From CAYLPT01 sp964385645 (lineage in GTDB: Bacteria; Armatimonadota; Hebobacteria; Hebobacterales; Hebobacteraceae), in NCBI GenBank assembly GCA_964385645.1, contig CAYLPT010000070.1, positions 49,935-113,934 of the forward strand: a stretch of 64,000 nt of DNA, written 5' to 3'. This document shows, one piece after another, positions 43,434-51,812 of the stretch; position 1 is the stretch's first letter; each line of letters starts with the position of its first letter. Made by a program: the position numbers and the translations under genes. The notes under the pieces are model-generated. The model saw only the letters and a list, made by a program, of their open reading frames with translations, had not been told where the DNA came from and searched no databases.

Positions 43434-43465
43434 CCGTGCGGAGCGCCAAGAGGCGCTCCGCACGG
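43434..43465 (-). terminator. Strong stem-loop after the prepilin gene
   Basis: CCGTGCGGAGCGCC (43434-43447) pairs perfectly over 14 bp with 43452-43465 around a four-base AAGA loop. It lies about 60 bases past the prepilin stop and 80 bases before the next minus-strand start. A U-tract is poor on both strands, so it may be a terminator of the non-canonical GC type or an mRNA-end stabiliser. Confidence 0.6.
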
Positions 43466-43527
43466 GTTCTCGCAGCATCTCCCCGGGACCCTCAGCAAGG
43501 GCGGCCGGGGGAGGCGGAGGTGCCTCG

Positions 43528-44655
43528 CTAGTACAGGCAGGGCTGGTTGCAGCCCCACACGTCGCCGGGGCACTGGCCGGAGGGGACTCCGCTGGGCGAG
43601 GTGCCGTCCATGCCCACAGTCGTCGGGGCCCCGGGCCAGATGCCCTCGAGCTGCCCGCCGACGAGCCCGCCGCCCCAGCATCCGCACGCGTTCTTCGGCG
43701 CCAGGTCCAGGACCCGCCGCGAGGGGAGCCACCTGGCGTGCCCATCGAGGAAGCCGATGTTCACGCCGCCTAGGTGGCGCGTGTTGCGGTCGAAGACCTG
43801 CGGGTCGGTCTTGATCTCAGGGTGCGCGCCGCACTCCTGGCTCCACGGGCAGTTCTCCCAGTCGGCCATCCAGCACGCCTCGCCAGCGCAGCCGACGTTG
43901 CACAGGTCTGGGATGACCAGGGTGGCCACTCGCATCTCCTGGATCAGCGCCCCTCCGTCGGCCACCACCGGGAACCAGGCCGCGTCGTTGACCCAGCTCA
44001 GCTTCCTCTCGTTGAAGCCCGCGCCCTGCTCGCCGCGCGTGTTCACCGCGTAGCCCTGGACAAACGTGCCCGGCGGGAATCCGCCTCTGGCGGAGTAATC
44101 CCGCCCCTGCAGGAACGAGTCGGTGATGTCACCGCCCCATCCCGGGGGGAACACTCCGCCGTCACACGGACCGCCGATGCCCTGGCCCCAGTCACCTTCG
44201 TTGGCCTGATAGTGGCCCAGCCATCCGTCGGGGCCATAGGTCGGCGTGATCCAGTTCGCCCCGCTGATCAGGCGGGCGCTCGGGCATCGCCAGACGTCGC
44301 GGTTGCGGATGTATGGGTCGAGGATCACGGGCCAGCGCAGGAACGGATTGGCCCGGTAGGGGATGCCCCTGGCCGCGTCACAGTCCTCCATGGCGCCCAT
44401 GCCGCCGGGGCCGGTGTTGAAGTAGGCCAGAACCTCCGGGCGGTGCTCGTTCGGAGGCCCGGTGTCGTCGTAGTCCGCCAGGTACATCTGGATGGCGAGG
44501 CCGATGTTCTTGATGTTCGAGAGGCAGACGGCCCTGCGGGCCGACTCCCTGGCGCGCGCGAAGACCGGGAACACCATAGCCGCCAGGATCCCGATGATCG
44601 CGATGACCACCAACAGCTCGATGAGCGTGAATCCCTTGCGTCGTCGCACCGTCAT
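43528..44655 (-). CDS. Armatimonadota-style type II prepilin-like protein (DUF1559 type)
   Basis: The protein has 375 residues. RRKG|FTLIELLVVIAIIGILAAMV is a consensus prepilin signal and helix with Glu at mature position 5. PVFARARESARRAVCLSN and IGLAIQMYLADYDD are the blocks that repeat in dozens of paralogs per genome in Armatimonadota. Near the end, RHLGGVNIGFLDGHARW is the H-x9-DG motif. Six or more cysteines in the C-terminal third (CGCWGGG, CPGDVWGCNQPC) suggest disulfides. Such proteins are thought to be minor pilin-like surface or secretion substrates; their role is unproven. AGGAGGTGA precedes the ATG. Confidence 0.88.
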   Translation of the reverse strand: MTVRRRKGFTLIELLVVIAIIGILAAMVFPVFARARESARRAVCLSNIKNIGLAIQMYLADYDDTGPPNEHRPEVLAYFNTGPGGMGAMEDCDAARGIPYRANPFLRWPVILDPYIRNRDVWRCPSARLISGANWITPTYGPDGWLGHYQANEGDWGQGIGGPCDGGVFPPGWGGDITDSFLQGRDYSARGGFPPGTFVQGYAVNTRGEQGAGFNERKLSWVNDAAWFPVVADGGALIQEMRVATLVIPDLCNVGCAGEACWMADWENCPWSQECGAHPEIKTDPQVFDRNTRHLGGVNIGFLDGHARWLPSRRVLDLAPKNACGCWGGGLVGGQLEGIWPGAPTTVGMDGTSPSGVPSGQCPGDVWGCNQPCLY

Positions 44656-44870
44656 CCTGACCGTTCACCTCCTCAGGCGATTGGGGGAGAGGGCCTCCAC
44701 ACCAGCCAGCACGTTCCAGCTGCTCGTCCTGCGCCAGTCGCTGGCCCGAGCCGCGCGTCCTTCACCTCCTCAGCCAGGGCCCAGCCGCCGACCGCTCCGC
44801 GCGCCGCCCTCGGGCCCTCGGGCCTTGTCTGTGCCGGGGGCCATTCTACGCTCAGCGGGCCAGGGGGTCA

Positions 44871-44900
44871 TTGGACAGGAGGGCCAGCAGGTTGTACAAT
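44871..44900 (+). promoter_or_regulatory. Sigma70-type promoter for the AraC regulator, leaderless arrangement
   Basis: TTGGAC (44871-44876) and TACAAT (44895-44900) match the -35 and -10 boxes at five of six positions each, separated by 18 bases. A start of transcription seven or eight bases past the -10 box falls on or next to the ATG at 44908. Confidence 0.6.
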
Positions 44901-44907
44901 GAGACCA

Positions 44908-45840
44908 ATGGACACGCCGCCTCAAGATGCCCCCATCGTAAGGGAGTTCATCGAGGGCCCGCTGCCGGACGGGGTCCTCGGGGCGCTCGTTGACGAGGGG
45001 CGCCGCTTCGCGACCTTCCTGCTCGACTACGGAAACGCCGCCAGCCTGGGCTGGAGGCCCATCGTCGAGGTGCACCGGGGCTTCGAGGTCGGCGTCGTCC
45101 TGGCGGGTGAGCAGGCCCGCTCCACCATGAACGGGCTCGTGCGCCTGACCCGCGGGCAGGTGTGGCTGCACGCGATGTGGGAGCCGCACGGCGCGCGCGT
45201 ACCCAGGTTGGGCACGCGGGAGGTGGTCGTCATCTTCCTGCCCGAGTTCCTGGGCGAGGAGCGGGTGGGCGAGGTGTCCTGGCTGACCCTGTTCGCCCTG
45301 CCTCCTGCGCAGCGCCCGCAGGCCACCGGGGAGCGAGCGCAGGCGGAGATCGCGGCTCTGGGGGAGGCCATCGCCCAGGAAGTGCAGGACCAGCCGCGGG
45401 GGTGTGAGGCCGCGGTGCGGCTGGACCTGCTGCGCATCCTGCTCATCCTCGACCGTGTCCGACACCACCCCGACGTCGGCTTGGGCGCCGACAGCTCGCC
45501 GCTCGGGGCGCTGCCGCGCGTGGTGCCCGCGCTCCAGATGGTGCAGTCTCGGCTGGCGCCCCGGGTCACACTGGCCGAGGCGGCTACGGCCTGCGGCTAC
45601 AGCGTCACCCACTTCAAGCGCGTGTTCCGCCAGGCCATGGGCGTCAGCTTCGGCCGCTTCTGCCTCCGTGCGCGGCTCTCACACGTCGCCAACCGCCTCC
45701 TGACCACCGAGCTGCCCGAGGACGCGATCGCCCACGAGATGGGCTTCGCCGACGCCAGCCACCTCCACCGCAGCTTCGTCAAGCACTTCGGCACCACCCC
45801 GGGCCGCTATCGCAAGCAGGCGCTCTCTCTCGAGCCCTGA
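44908..45840 (+). CDS. AraC-family transcriptional regulator
   Basis: The protein has 310 residues. The N-terminal half is a cupin-like sensing domain (EVHRGFEVGVVLAGEQARSTM, VWLHAMWEPHGARVP, VVVIFLPEFLG). The C-terminal 100 residues hold two helix-turn-helix motifs: VTLAEAATACGYSVTHFKRVF, and LPEDAIAHEMGFADASHLHR followed by KHFGTTPGRYRK. The start is placed at the ATG that coincides with the predicted transcription start; an ATG at 44899 is in frame but overlaps the -10 box. The long open frame upstream to 43774 is a shadow of the opposite gene. It diverges from the prepilin gene and could control it or the GH10 gene. Confidence 0.88.
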   Translation: MDTPPQDAPIVREFIEGPLPDGVLGALVDEGRRFATFLLDYGNAASLGWRPIVEVHRGFEVGVVLAGEQARSTMNGLVRLTRGQVWLHAMWEPHGARVPRLGTREVVVIFLPEFLGEERVGEVSWLTLFALPPAQRPQATGERAQAEIAALGEAIAQEVQDQPRGCEAAVRLDLLRILLILDRVRHHPDVGLGADSSPLGALPRVVPALQMVQSRLAPRVTLAEAATACGYSVTHFKRVFRQAMGVSFGRFCLRARLSHVANRLLTTELPEDAIAHEMGFADASHLHRSFVKHFGTTPGRYRKQALSLEP

Positions 45841-45860
45841 TCCCGCGCGCTCCGGAGGCG

Positions 45861-47291
45861 TTACTCCACGACCACCCGCAACCGGTTCTCGGCGTCCCGC
45901 GCTAGTGCCAGCTCACCGGTGACCTCGCCCGGAGCGGCGACCACGGTGACCCGGTAGTCGCCCAGGAATCCGCGGAAGGCGGCCCGCCCGTCGCTCCCGG
46001 TGGTCAGCTCGACGCTCGTCCACCATTCGCCCTTCACCAGCTCCAGCAGCCGCTCATAGGCCGGCTTCGGCGACAAGTCCGCCCGCAGCAGCCCCGCGGG
46101 CGCGCCCTGCCAGGCCCCGTCCATGAGGTCCCACCACGTGATGGCCTCCACCGCGGGGTGTGAGAAGAGGGTGGTGTAGAGGCTGGCGACGTAGTCGGCC
46201 TGGCGCCGCTCGCCCTCCGGCGTAGTGGGCCAGGGCTGGGGCCGCTCCCAGCCGTGCTCACCTGACACCACGGTGACCTCGGTGAAGTGCAGCGGCAGGC
46301 CGAAGCGCGCGTAGGTCTCGCACACCTCCCATACCCGGGCAATGGGCCACTCGCCCCCGTGCATGTGGCTCTGAACCCCGATCGCGTCCATCGGCGCGTC
46401 GGCCGCGATCAGGTCGGCGATGAGCTGCTCGAAGGCGGGGCTCACGTTGTAGTCGTTGTAGATGAGCTGCGCCTCCGGGCCGGCCTCGCGCGCCCACGCC
46501 AGCGCCTCCGAGACCACGGTCACGGCCCCGTCCCGCCTGAACCACTCCGCCACCCCGTTGCTGAACTGGGTGGGGACGGAGGTCGCCTCGTTGACGACAT
46601 CCCAGCGGTCCACCAGCCCCCGGAAGCCGGAGACGATCTCGACCACCCGGGCGCGCGACTGCTCCCGCGCCTGATCCGGGTCCGACGGACCCCATCGCGG
46701 GAAGACCTCGTACCAGATCAGGGGGTGCCCCTTGGTCTCGATCCCCCGCTCCCGGAGCCACCGGGCCTGCTGCCGCAACTGCTCCTCCCGGGTGCGCCCC
46801 GGCTCTCGCTCGTAGAATCCCCAGTAGAAGCCTAGGGTGGCGTAGTTGAACAGGGCGGTGAACTTGCGCTGGTAGGTCGCCTCCTGCTCGGGGTCCTGGT
46901 ACTGCAGCAGGGGGAAGGCGTTGCAGCCGAAGAGGAACGCGTGCCGCACCTGCTCGACCTTGACCACCGCGCCCGCGACCGGGTTGCCCTCCCCGTCGCG
47001 CACCTCGACCACGCCGTCGGCCTTCCGGTAGCGCGCGATGCGCTCGGCCGCCCCGGCCAGGATCTCCTCCTCACCCTGCGGCGACATGCCCTGTCTGTCC
47101 TCGCCCATGGCCAGCCTCCTTCCCAGTCGCTCACACCCCGGCGCGTGCAACATCAGAGCGGCCAGCGCAACCACCAGCCAACCGGCCGCCCTCACTCGCG
47201 GCGCCTGCCGCGGCCCGTAGTCTTCTCGCTCCCCCGACCAGCGCCTTCCATTCGCCAGGGCGCTGGCGCCCCGCAGTCGGGTCTCTATCAT
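45861..47291 (-). CDS. GH10 endo-xylanase-type glycosidase, membrane-anchored or secreted
   Basis: The protein has 476 residues. A hydrophobic segment (AAGWLVVALAALMLHAPGC) ends in a lipobox-like APGC, suggesting a lipoprotein. An N-terminal beta domain (ADGVVEVRDGEGNPVAGAVV) precedes the GH10 barrel, with NAFPLLQYQDP, GHPLIWYEVFPRW, WDVVNEAT (acid/base E235) and LPLHFTEVTV (nucleophile E338). A C-terminal Ig-like module (FRGFLGDYRVTVVAAPG) ends it. AGAGGGGGT precedes the ATG at 47291. It converges on the AraC gene. Xylan or a related beta-1,4-glycan is the likely substrate, from the family. Confidence 0.92.
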   Translation of the reverse strand: MIETRLRGASALANGRRWSGEREDYGPRQAPRVRAAGWLVVALAALMLHAPGCERLGRRLAMGEDRQGMSPQGEEEILAGAAERIARYRKADGVVEVRDGEGNPVAGAVVKVEQVRHAFLFGCNAFPLLQYQDPEQEATYQRKFTALFNYATLGFYWGFYEREPGRTREEQLRQQARWLRERGIETKGHPLIWYEVFPRWGPSDPDQAREQSRARVVEIVSGFRGLVDRWDVVNEATSVPTQFSNGVAEWFRRDGAVTVVSEALAWAREAGPEAQLIYNDYNVSPAFEQLIADLIAADAPMDAIGVQSHMHGGEWPIARVWEVCETYARFGLPLHFTEVTVVSGEHGWERPQPWPTTPEGERRQADYVASLYTTLFSHPAVEAITWWDLMDGAWQGAPAGLLRADLSPKPAYERLLELVKGEWWTSVELTTGSDGRAAFRGFLGDYRVTVVAAPGEVTGELALARDAENRLRVVVE

Positions 47292-47413
47292 CACCGTACC
47301 CCCTCTCGGCCGGCTCTTGGCCTCCTGTTTCCTAGACGCCGCCCCCGGCACTCCTCCCCGACCCGCATCCGGCGGCCTACCGGCAACGCCCTCGGCTGGC
47401 TGAGAGGCGGCGG

Positions 47414-48190
47414 TCAGTTTCCCCCCGGCTTCCTGGCTATGAAGGTGTAGCTGCCGAACACGCCGTACCTGACCTGCTCAGCGTACGAGGCGATCCGCAA
47501 CCTGACCTCGAATCCCAGTTCCGCCACCAGCGCGCCTGCGTCGTAGCCGAACGATGTCTGGACCACCGACCGGCCTCTAATTGGGTCACCGTGGTACTCT
47601 GCCGGCAATAGGCAGACGTCTCCATCTCCCCGCGCAAAGCGGTCCCTCGTCGGCTCGTTCAGGTGGAGCGGAACCGAGAACACGTGATGACCCCCGGGCC
47701 TTAGCACCCGGAGGACCTCGCGCATTCCTCTCCGCCAATCGCGGACGTGCTCGAACACTTCCTCCGACAGCACCAGATCGAAGGACTCATCCGGGAAGCT
47801 CAGCCGCTCCACGTCCTGGCACAACACCCTATCGCATACCTCACCACTTAGACCTCTCTCAAGATGCTCCGAGCACGTGATGTTAGGGGCCTCGCCCCAT
47901 ACCCGAACGAAGCAGCCCTGCGCGGCGAGGTTGTAGACGCGGAGGTCGGCGACGCAGGCGAAATCCTTCAGCGAGCGGATCCCCCGGCCCGCGAAGCACT
48001 CGACTGCACAGAGGGCGACGTAACGGTTGCGCGCGAGACTGCGGCACCACAGGCAGCGCGCATCCTCCCGAATCCGTTCGGGGTGCACGACGACGAACAC
48101 CGTCCGGCGCCCACAGACCGGACACCACCCGGCCCGACTCTGGGCCGCGATCCGGGGCCGGGCATATCGGATGATCGTCGCCAGCCTCAC
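47414..48190 (-). CDS. Class I SAM-dependent methyltransferase with N-terminal zinc ribbon
   Basis: The protein has 258 residues. Two CxxC pairs near the N-terminus (CPVC and CLWC) form a probable zinc ribbon. The Rossmann part is short in its first motif, then CQDVERLSFPDESFDLVLSEEVFEHV is the motif II-III region of methyltransferases, and LRVLRPGGHHVFSVPLH motif IV-V. This form, with HLNEPTRDRFARGDG after it, occurs next to glycosyltransferases and acts on sugars or lipids. It starts at a GTG close behind GGGGAGG. No partner gene is adjacent. Confidence 0.85.
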   Translation of the reverse strand: MRLATIIRYARPRIAAQSRAGWCPVCGRRTVFVVVHPERIREDARCLWCRSLARNRYVALCAVECFAGRGIRSLKDFACVADLRVYNLAAQGCFVRVWGEAPNITCSEHLERGLSGEVCDRVLCQDVERLSFPDESFDLVLSEEVFEHVRDWRRGMREVLRVLRPGGHHVFSVPLHLNEPTRDRFARGDGDVCLLPAEYHGDPIRGRSVVQTSFGYDAGALVAELGFEVRLRIASYAEQVRYGVFGSYTFIARKPGGN

Positions 48191-48579
48191 GCCTCCCCTC
48201 CATCACCCCCGGCCCGGCTGCGCGCCGATGATGCATGCGCTCGCGGCGCGGCTGTCCCAAGGGGCCAGGGAGCGGGGGCGCGGTGCGTCAAAGTGCACCG
48301 ACGCCGATGGCGCTCAAGGCGCCCTCCGGCGCGGCGGGTCTTCCGTCCACTCGACCCGCTTTTCGGTTGGGCATCAGCCGCGCCCAACCAGAGCCAGCCC
48401 GTGATATCACCGCTCCCCGCTCCACGCGGGGCCGGCGCCGCAGACAGCCGCCCGGAGCGCGTCGGCCGGCACAGCGTTGGCTTGCCGCCCTGACGGGCCA
48501 TCTCCTCTCGCTGTCCCCCATCACCCCGCGCCGCTCGCGCATCGGCTCGCACGAACCACACCGGGCCTTCCCGGCCTGC
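48191..48579. other. Stretch without a recognisable gene
   Basis: Open frames here on both strands are compositional artefacts of GC-rich DNA. No family-like sequence, hairpin or promoter was noticed. The RHS remnant begins at its right edge. Confidence 0.4.
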
Positions 48580-48780
48580 CACACACCACCGGGTTGTTCC
48601 CCACATACATATACCAGTTCATCCCTTCGCCGGTGGGGTCCTGCTGGAGGAAGCGGCCCGGCTCGGGCCAGTGGACGCGGTGGGCCGAGCTGCAGCAGCC
48701 CCGAGGGGTCCGCGGTGTACCCCCAGGCGCCGCCGTGCATCCGCTGGCCGAGGGCGTTGTAGTGGCAGAGGCGCGTGCCG
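48580..48780 (-). pseudogene. Remnant of an RHS-repeat core domain, frameshifted
   Basis: Minus-strand frames read RLCHYNALGQRMHGGAWGYT and ADPSGLLQLG, then, one base out of frame, WPEPGRFLQQDPTGEGMNWY and MYVGNNPVV. That is the RHS repeat-associated core (YDALGQR ... RWYDPxxGRFxxxDPxGxGxNxYxYVGNNPVV) with a frameshift near 48688. No toxin or upstream YD repeats remain. Confidence 0.7.
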
Positions 48781-49065
48781 CTCGCGCCACCGACCACTGC
48801 GGTCAGACGCGCAGCTGCTGTGCTCATGCCGAGCAGGCCGAACCACCTCCGGCGGGGAGACTCACACCGCATTGTGGCACACAGAGGCGTGCCTCACATA
48901 CCGCCAGGCAGCAAGCCTACGGACAGGCTCGCAAGCAAGGGGTGCGCGCCACGCCCGACGGTGCAAGCCACCCGCCGACCGGGGGCGTCAACAACGCGCC
49001 TCCCGGCGATAACTATGGAAGGCTCGACCGCTTAGCGCGCCGCCCGCACGACGTCGCCGACCCGC
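48781..49065. other. Short stretch without a recognisable gene
   Basis: Nothing supports a gene between the RHS remnant and the end of the GH2 gene. It is probably further debris of the RHS locus. Confidence 0.35.
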
Positions 49066-51423
49066 CTAGGCCTGCGGGCAGGGCCGGGCCGCGACGACAG
49101 CTTCGGCCGGGGCGAGGTCGTCGGCTTGGGCGCGCAGGTGGATGTCCCCAGCGTCCCCGTCGGGCCTGAGGATGACGAGGCAGCGGCCGCGGAAGAGCCG
49201 GTGGCGGTTGCCTCGGTAGGCCTCCGTGTGCCGCGGGTTGTTGCTCCCGAGGGCGGCGATGTGCCCCACGCCAGCCGTCGTGAAGTAGACAACGTGATCC
49301 GCGGTCGGCGCAGGCCGGCCCTCCGCGTCCACGGCCTCCACCGTCACATAGGCAAGGTCGTTTCGATCCGCCCGGATGGGGTTGCGGTCGAGCACAAGGC
49401 GGAGGCCGACCGCCGGGCCGCAGGTGACAAGTGACTGCTCGGCCACCTTCGCCCCCGCCCGGTAGCCCACTGCTGCGAGCGTCCCCGGCTCGTAGGTCAC
49501 CGTGAAAGACGCGATAAGCCGATCCTCTTCGCTTAGCGCCTTCCTACCCACTGGCCGGCCGTTGAGGAGAAGCTCCACCTCATCACAGGCGGAGTAGACA
49601 TCAACCACCACCTCTCTCCCCTCCATGCCGGGCCACGTCCAGTGGGCCTGCACATCCGGCCAGCCCCAGTCCATGCGCTGCACCTTCGCGCCTTCGGGCA
49701 CCGGGGTGTGGACGCCGATGTAGAGGGCGTCACTCTGCCCCCAGAGGATATCGCGGTAGTAGGAGGGAGGGCGTTTCCAGCCGCAGATATCCAGGTCGCC
49801 GCAGAAGGCCTGGTGCCAGGGCCAGCCGGGCAGCCAACCTCCGGGGGCCGGGGCGTCCGCCTCCCCCTCGATCCAACTGCCCCCAATGCCGGCCTCGCCG
49901 AGGTAGTCCATGGAGGTCCAGACGAAGTCGCCCACCACGTAGGGCAGACGCTCCGCCGCCCGCCAGTACTCGAAGGCCTTGCTCGGAAACGTCTCCGTCG
50001 CCACTATGATGCGATCCGGGTGCCGCTCGTGGTCGGCCTCATACCGATCCACCAGGTAGTTGTACCCGCAGACATCCAGTTCTGCGAAGAAGGCGTCCAC
50101 CCGCTCCCAGTCCGGCCAGTTATTCACAGCCGAGGTCACCGGCCGCGTCGGGTCAACCGCGCGCACCCGCTCGGCAAGACGCCGCGCCAGGCCCGCACCC
50201 CAGGGGAGCCCGCGCTCCTTCACCTCGTTGCCGATGCTCCACATCACTATGCACGGGTGGTTGCGGTCGCGGTAGAGCATGCTGTCGAGATCGCGCTCCC
50301 ACCAGTCATCGAACACCAGGTGGTTGTCGGTCGGCGTGGCCCGCTCTCGCCAGTTGTCGAAAGCCTCGTCTATCACCAGCATTCCCAGCCGGTCGCAGGC
50401 GTCGAGGAAGGCCGAGGCCGGCGGGTTGTGGGCGCACCGCACGGCGTTGAACCCGCTCGCCTTGAGCAGCTCGACCTTCCTCTCCTCCGCCCGATCAATG
50501 GACATCGCCCCCAGCGGCCCGCAGTCGTGGTGCACACAGCCCCCGCGCATCGTCAGCGGCTCGCCGTTCAGCACGAAGCCCTCGGTCGCGCTGTACCGGA
50601 TCTCGCGGATGCCGAAGCTCGTGTCCTCCGCCTCCACGACCTCCCCGCCTGCGCTTATCTCCGTGCGCAACCGGTACAGCCACGGGTGATCGGGCGACCA
50701 CAGGCGGGGGTTGGCGACGGGCAGCTCGGCGACGAAGACGTGCCGCGCGCCCGGGGGCAGCTCGGCCTCCGCCTCCCTCGCCCCACAGTCCTCGCCCTCC
50801 GGCCCCAGCGCGACCCACCGCACAGCCGCCCGGCGTCCCTTCGGCGACTCGTTGACCACCGTCGCCTCGAGCCGCACCACCGCCGACTCGGCCGAGACCT
50901 CCGGCGTCGTCACGTAAATGCCGCCGTCTGCGATGTGGAGCGGGTCGCGCACCAGTAGCCACACGTGGCGGTAGATGCCGGAGCCGGAGTACCAGCGGCT
51001 GTGCCTCGGCGCGGAGTTGTCCACCCGCACCACCAGCAGGTTCTCGGCGCCCACCTCGAGGTACTGGGTGATGTCCATCGTGAAGCTGGCGTAGCCGTAG
51101 GGATGCCGGCCCACGTAGCCCTCGTTCACCCACACCTCGGCGTTCTTGAACACCCCGTCGAAGGTGACCGCCACCCGCTTCCCCTCCCACGACTTCGGCA
51201 CATCGAAGCGCTTCCGGTACCATCCCACCCCGCCCACGAAGAAGCCGCCCTCCGAGCCGTTCAGGCTCTTAGGGTCGCGCGGCAGCTCGATGCTCCAGTC
51301 GTGCGGCACGTCCAGGCGGCGCCAGGCCGCGTCGTCGTAGCTGCGCTTCAGCCACTCGGACCAGAACGTCGTAGGCTCCTCGCCGAGGTGAAAGCGCCAG
51401 TCGGTGTCGAAGCACATCCTCAT
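49066..51423 (-). CDS. GH2 beta-galactosidase-type glycosidase
   Basis: The protein has 785 residues and no signal peptide. The sugar-binding jelly-roll (FHLGEEPTTFW, VAVTFDGVFKNAEVWVN, RWYSGSGIYRHVWL) is followed by an immunoglobulin domain, then the barrel: NAVRCAHNPPASAFLDACDR, acid/base E400 in VMWSIGNEV and nucleophile E477 in IIVATETFP. After the barrel come a DUF4982-like domain (VYSACDEVELLLNGRPVGRK) and a final Ig-like domain (NPIRADRNDLAYVTVEAVDA). This order is typical of beta-galactosidases of the BgaA/DUF4982 subgroup. AAGGAG precedes the ATG. It diverges from the heparinase-like lyase, suggesting shared control in polysaccharide breakdown. Confidence 0.93.
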   Translation of the reverse strand: MRMCFDTDWRFHLGEEPTTFWSEWLKRSYDDAAWRRLDVPHDWSIELPRDPKSLNGSEGGFFVGGVGWYRKRFDVPKSWEGKRVAVTFDGVFKNAEVWVNEGYVGRHPYGYASFTMDITQYLEVGAENLLVVRVDNSAPRHSRWYSGSGIYRHVWLLVRDPLHIADGGIYVTTPEVSAESAVVRLEATVVNESPKGRRAAVRWVALGPEGEDCGAREAEAELPPGARHVFVAELPVANPRLWSPDHPWLYRLRTEISAGGEVVEAEDTSFGIREIRYSATEGFVLNGEPLTMRGGCVHHDCGPLGAMSIDRAEERKVELLKASGFNAVRCAHNPPASAFLDACDRLGMLVIDEAFDNWRERATPTDNHLVFDDWWERDLDSMLYRDRNHPCIVMWSIGNEVKERGLPWGAGLARRLAERVRAVDPTRPVTSAVNNWPDWERVDAFFAELDVCGYNYLVDRYEADHERHPDRIIVATETFPSKAFEYWRAAERLPYVVGDFVWTSMDYLGEAGIGGSWIEGEADAPAPGGWLPGWPWHQAFCGDLDICGWKRPPSYYRDILWGQSDALYIGVHTPVPEGAKVQRMDWGWPDVQAHWTWPGMEGREVVVDVYSACDEVELLLNGRPVGRKALSEEDRLIASFTVTYEPGTLAAVGYRAGAKVAEQSLVTCGPAVGLRLVLDRNPIRADRNDLAYVTVEAVDAEGRPAPTADHVVYFTTAGVGHIAALGSNNPRHTEAYRGNRHRLFRGRCLVILRPDGDAGDIHLRAQADDLAPAEAVVAARPCPQA

Positions 51424-51812
51424 GGGTCGGCTCCTTGCTTAGTCCCGGGGAGGGCCCCGCTGAAGGGCGCGCCGGGCCGTTCTCCAACTTGGCTTCCGCG
51501 GGCCCCACCGGCGCTCCTTCCGCAGCCTCCGGTGCCCCGCTCTGCCCTCCGCCAACCCAGGCGGCGTGGTTCGAGCCCGTCGTCCTGACCTGCACCCATC
51601 TCACGACCATGCCCTCACCCTCGCCACCATGCTGCTTTCCCCGCTCCCCAGGTTCCGTCGCCTGCGCCGCCTGACCCCCACCGCGGCCCTGAAGTGGGCC
51701 GGAGGGCAGACGCCGCCCATTCCCGCCTGTATCCCGGAGGACCTCCCCCAGCGGAGGAGAAGAGGTCCGGGCGGCGGCCCGTCGGCGCGCCGCGCCGAGG
51801 ACCCAGGAGGGG
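51424..51812. other. Divergent intergenic region
   Basis: About 390 bases separate the minus-strand GH2 gene from the plus-strand lyase. Promoters for both must be here, but no clear boxes or hairpins were found. Frames crossing it lack family-like sequence. Confidence 0.45.

Noticed and set aside
44676..44763. Small GTG-initiated leader peptide upstream of the prepilin gene
   Set aside because: Its putative binding site directly abuts the GTG with no spacing, and the peptide has no recognisable feature; the duplicated binding-site sequence explains the resemblance.
43774..44898. Long plus-strand open frame upstream of the AraC gene giving a 688-residue protein
   Set aside because: This part is antisense to the prepilin gene, has no family-like sequence, and the promoter and first Met of the regulator lie downstream.
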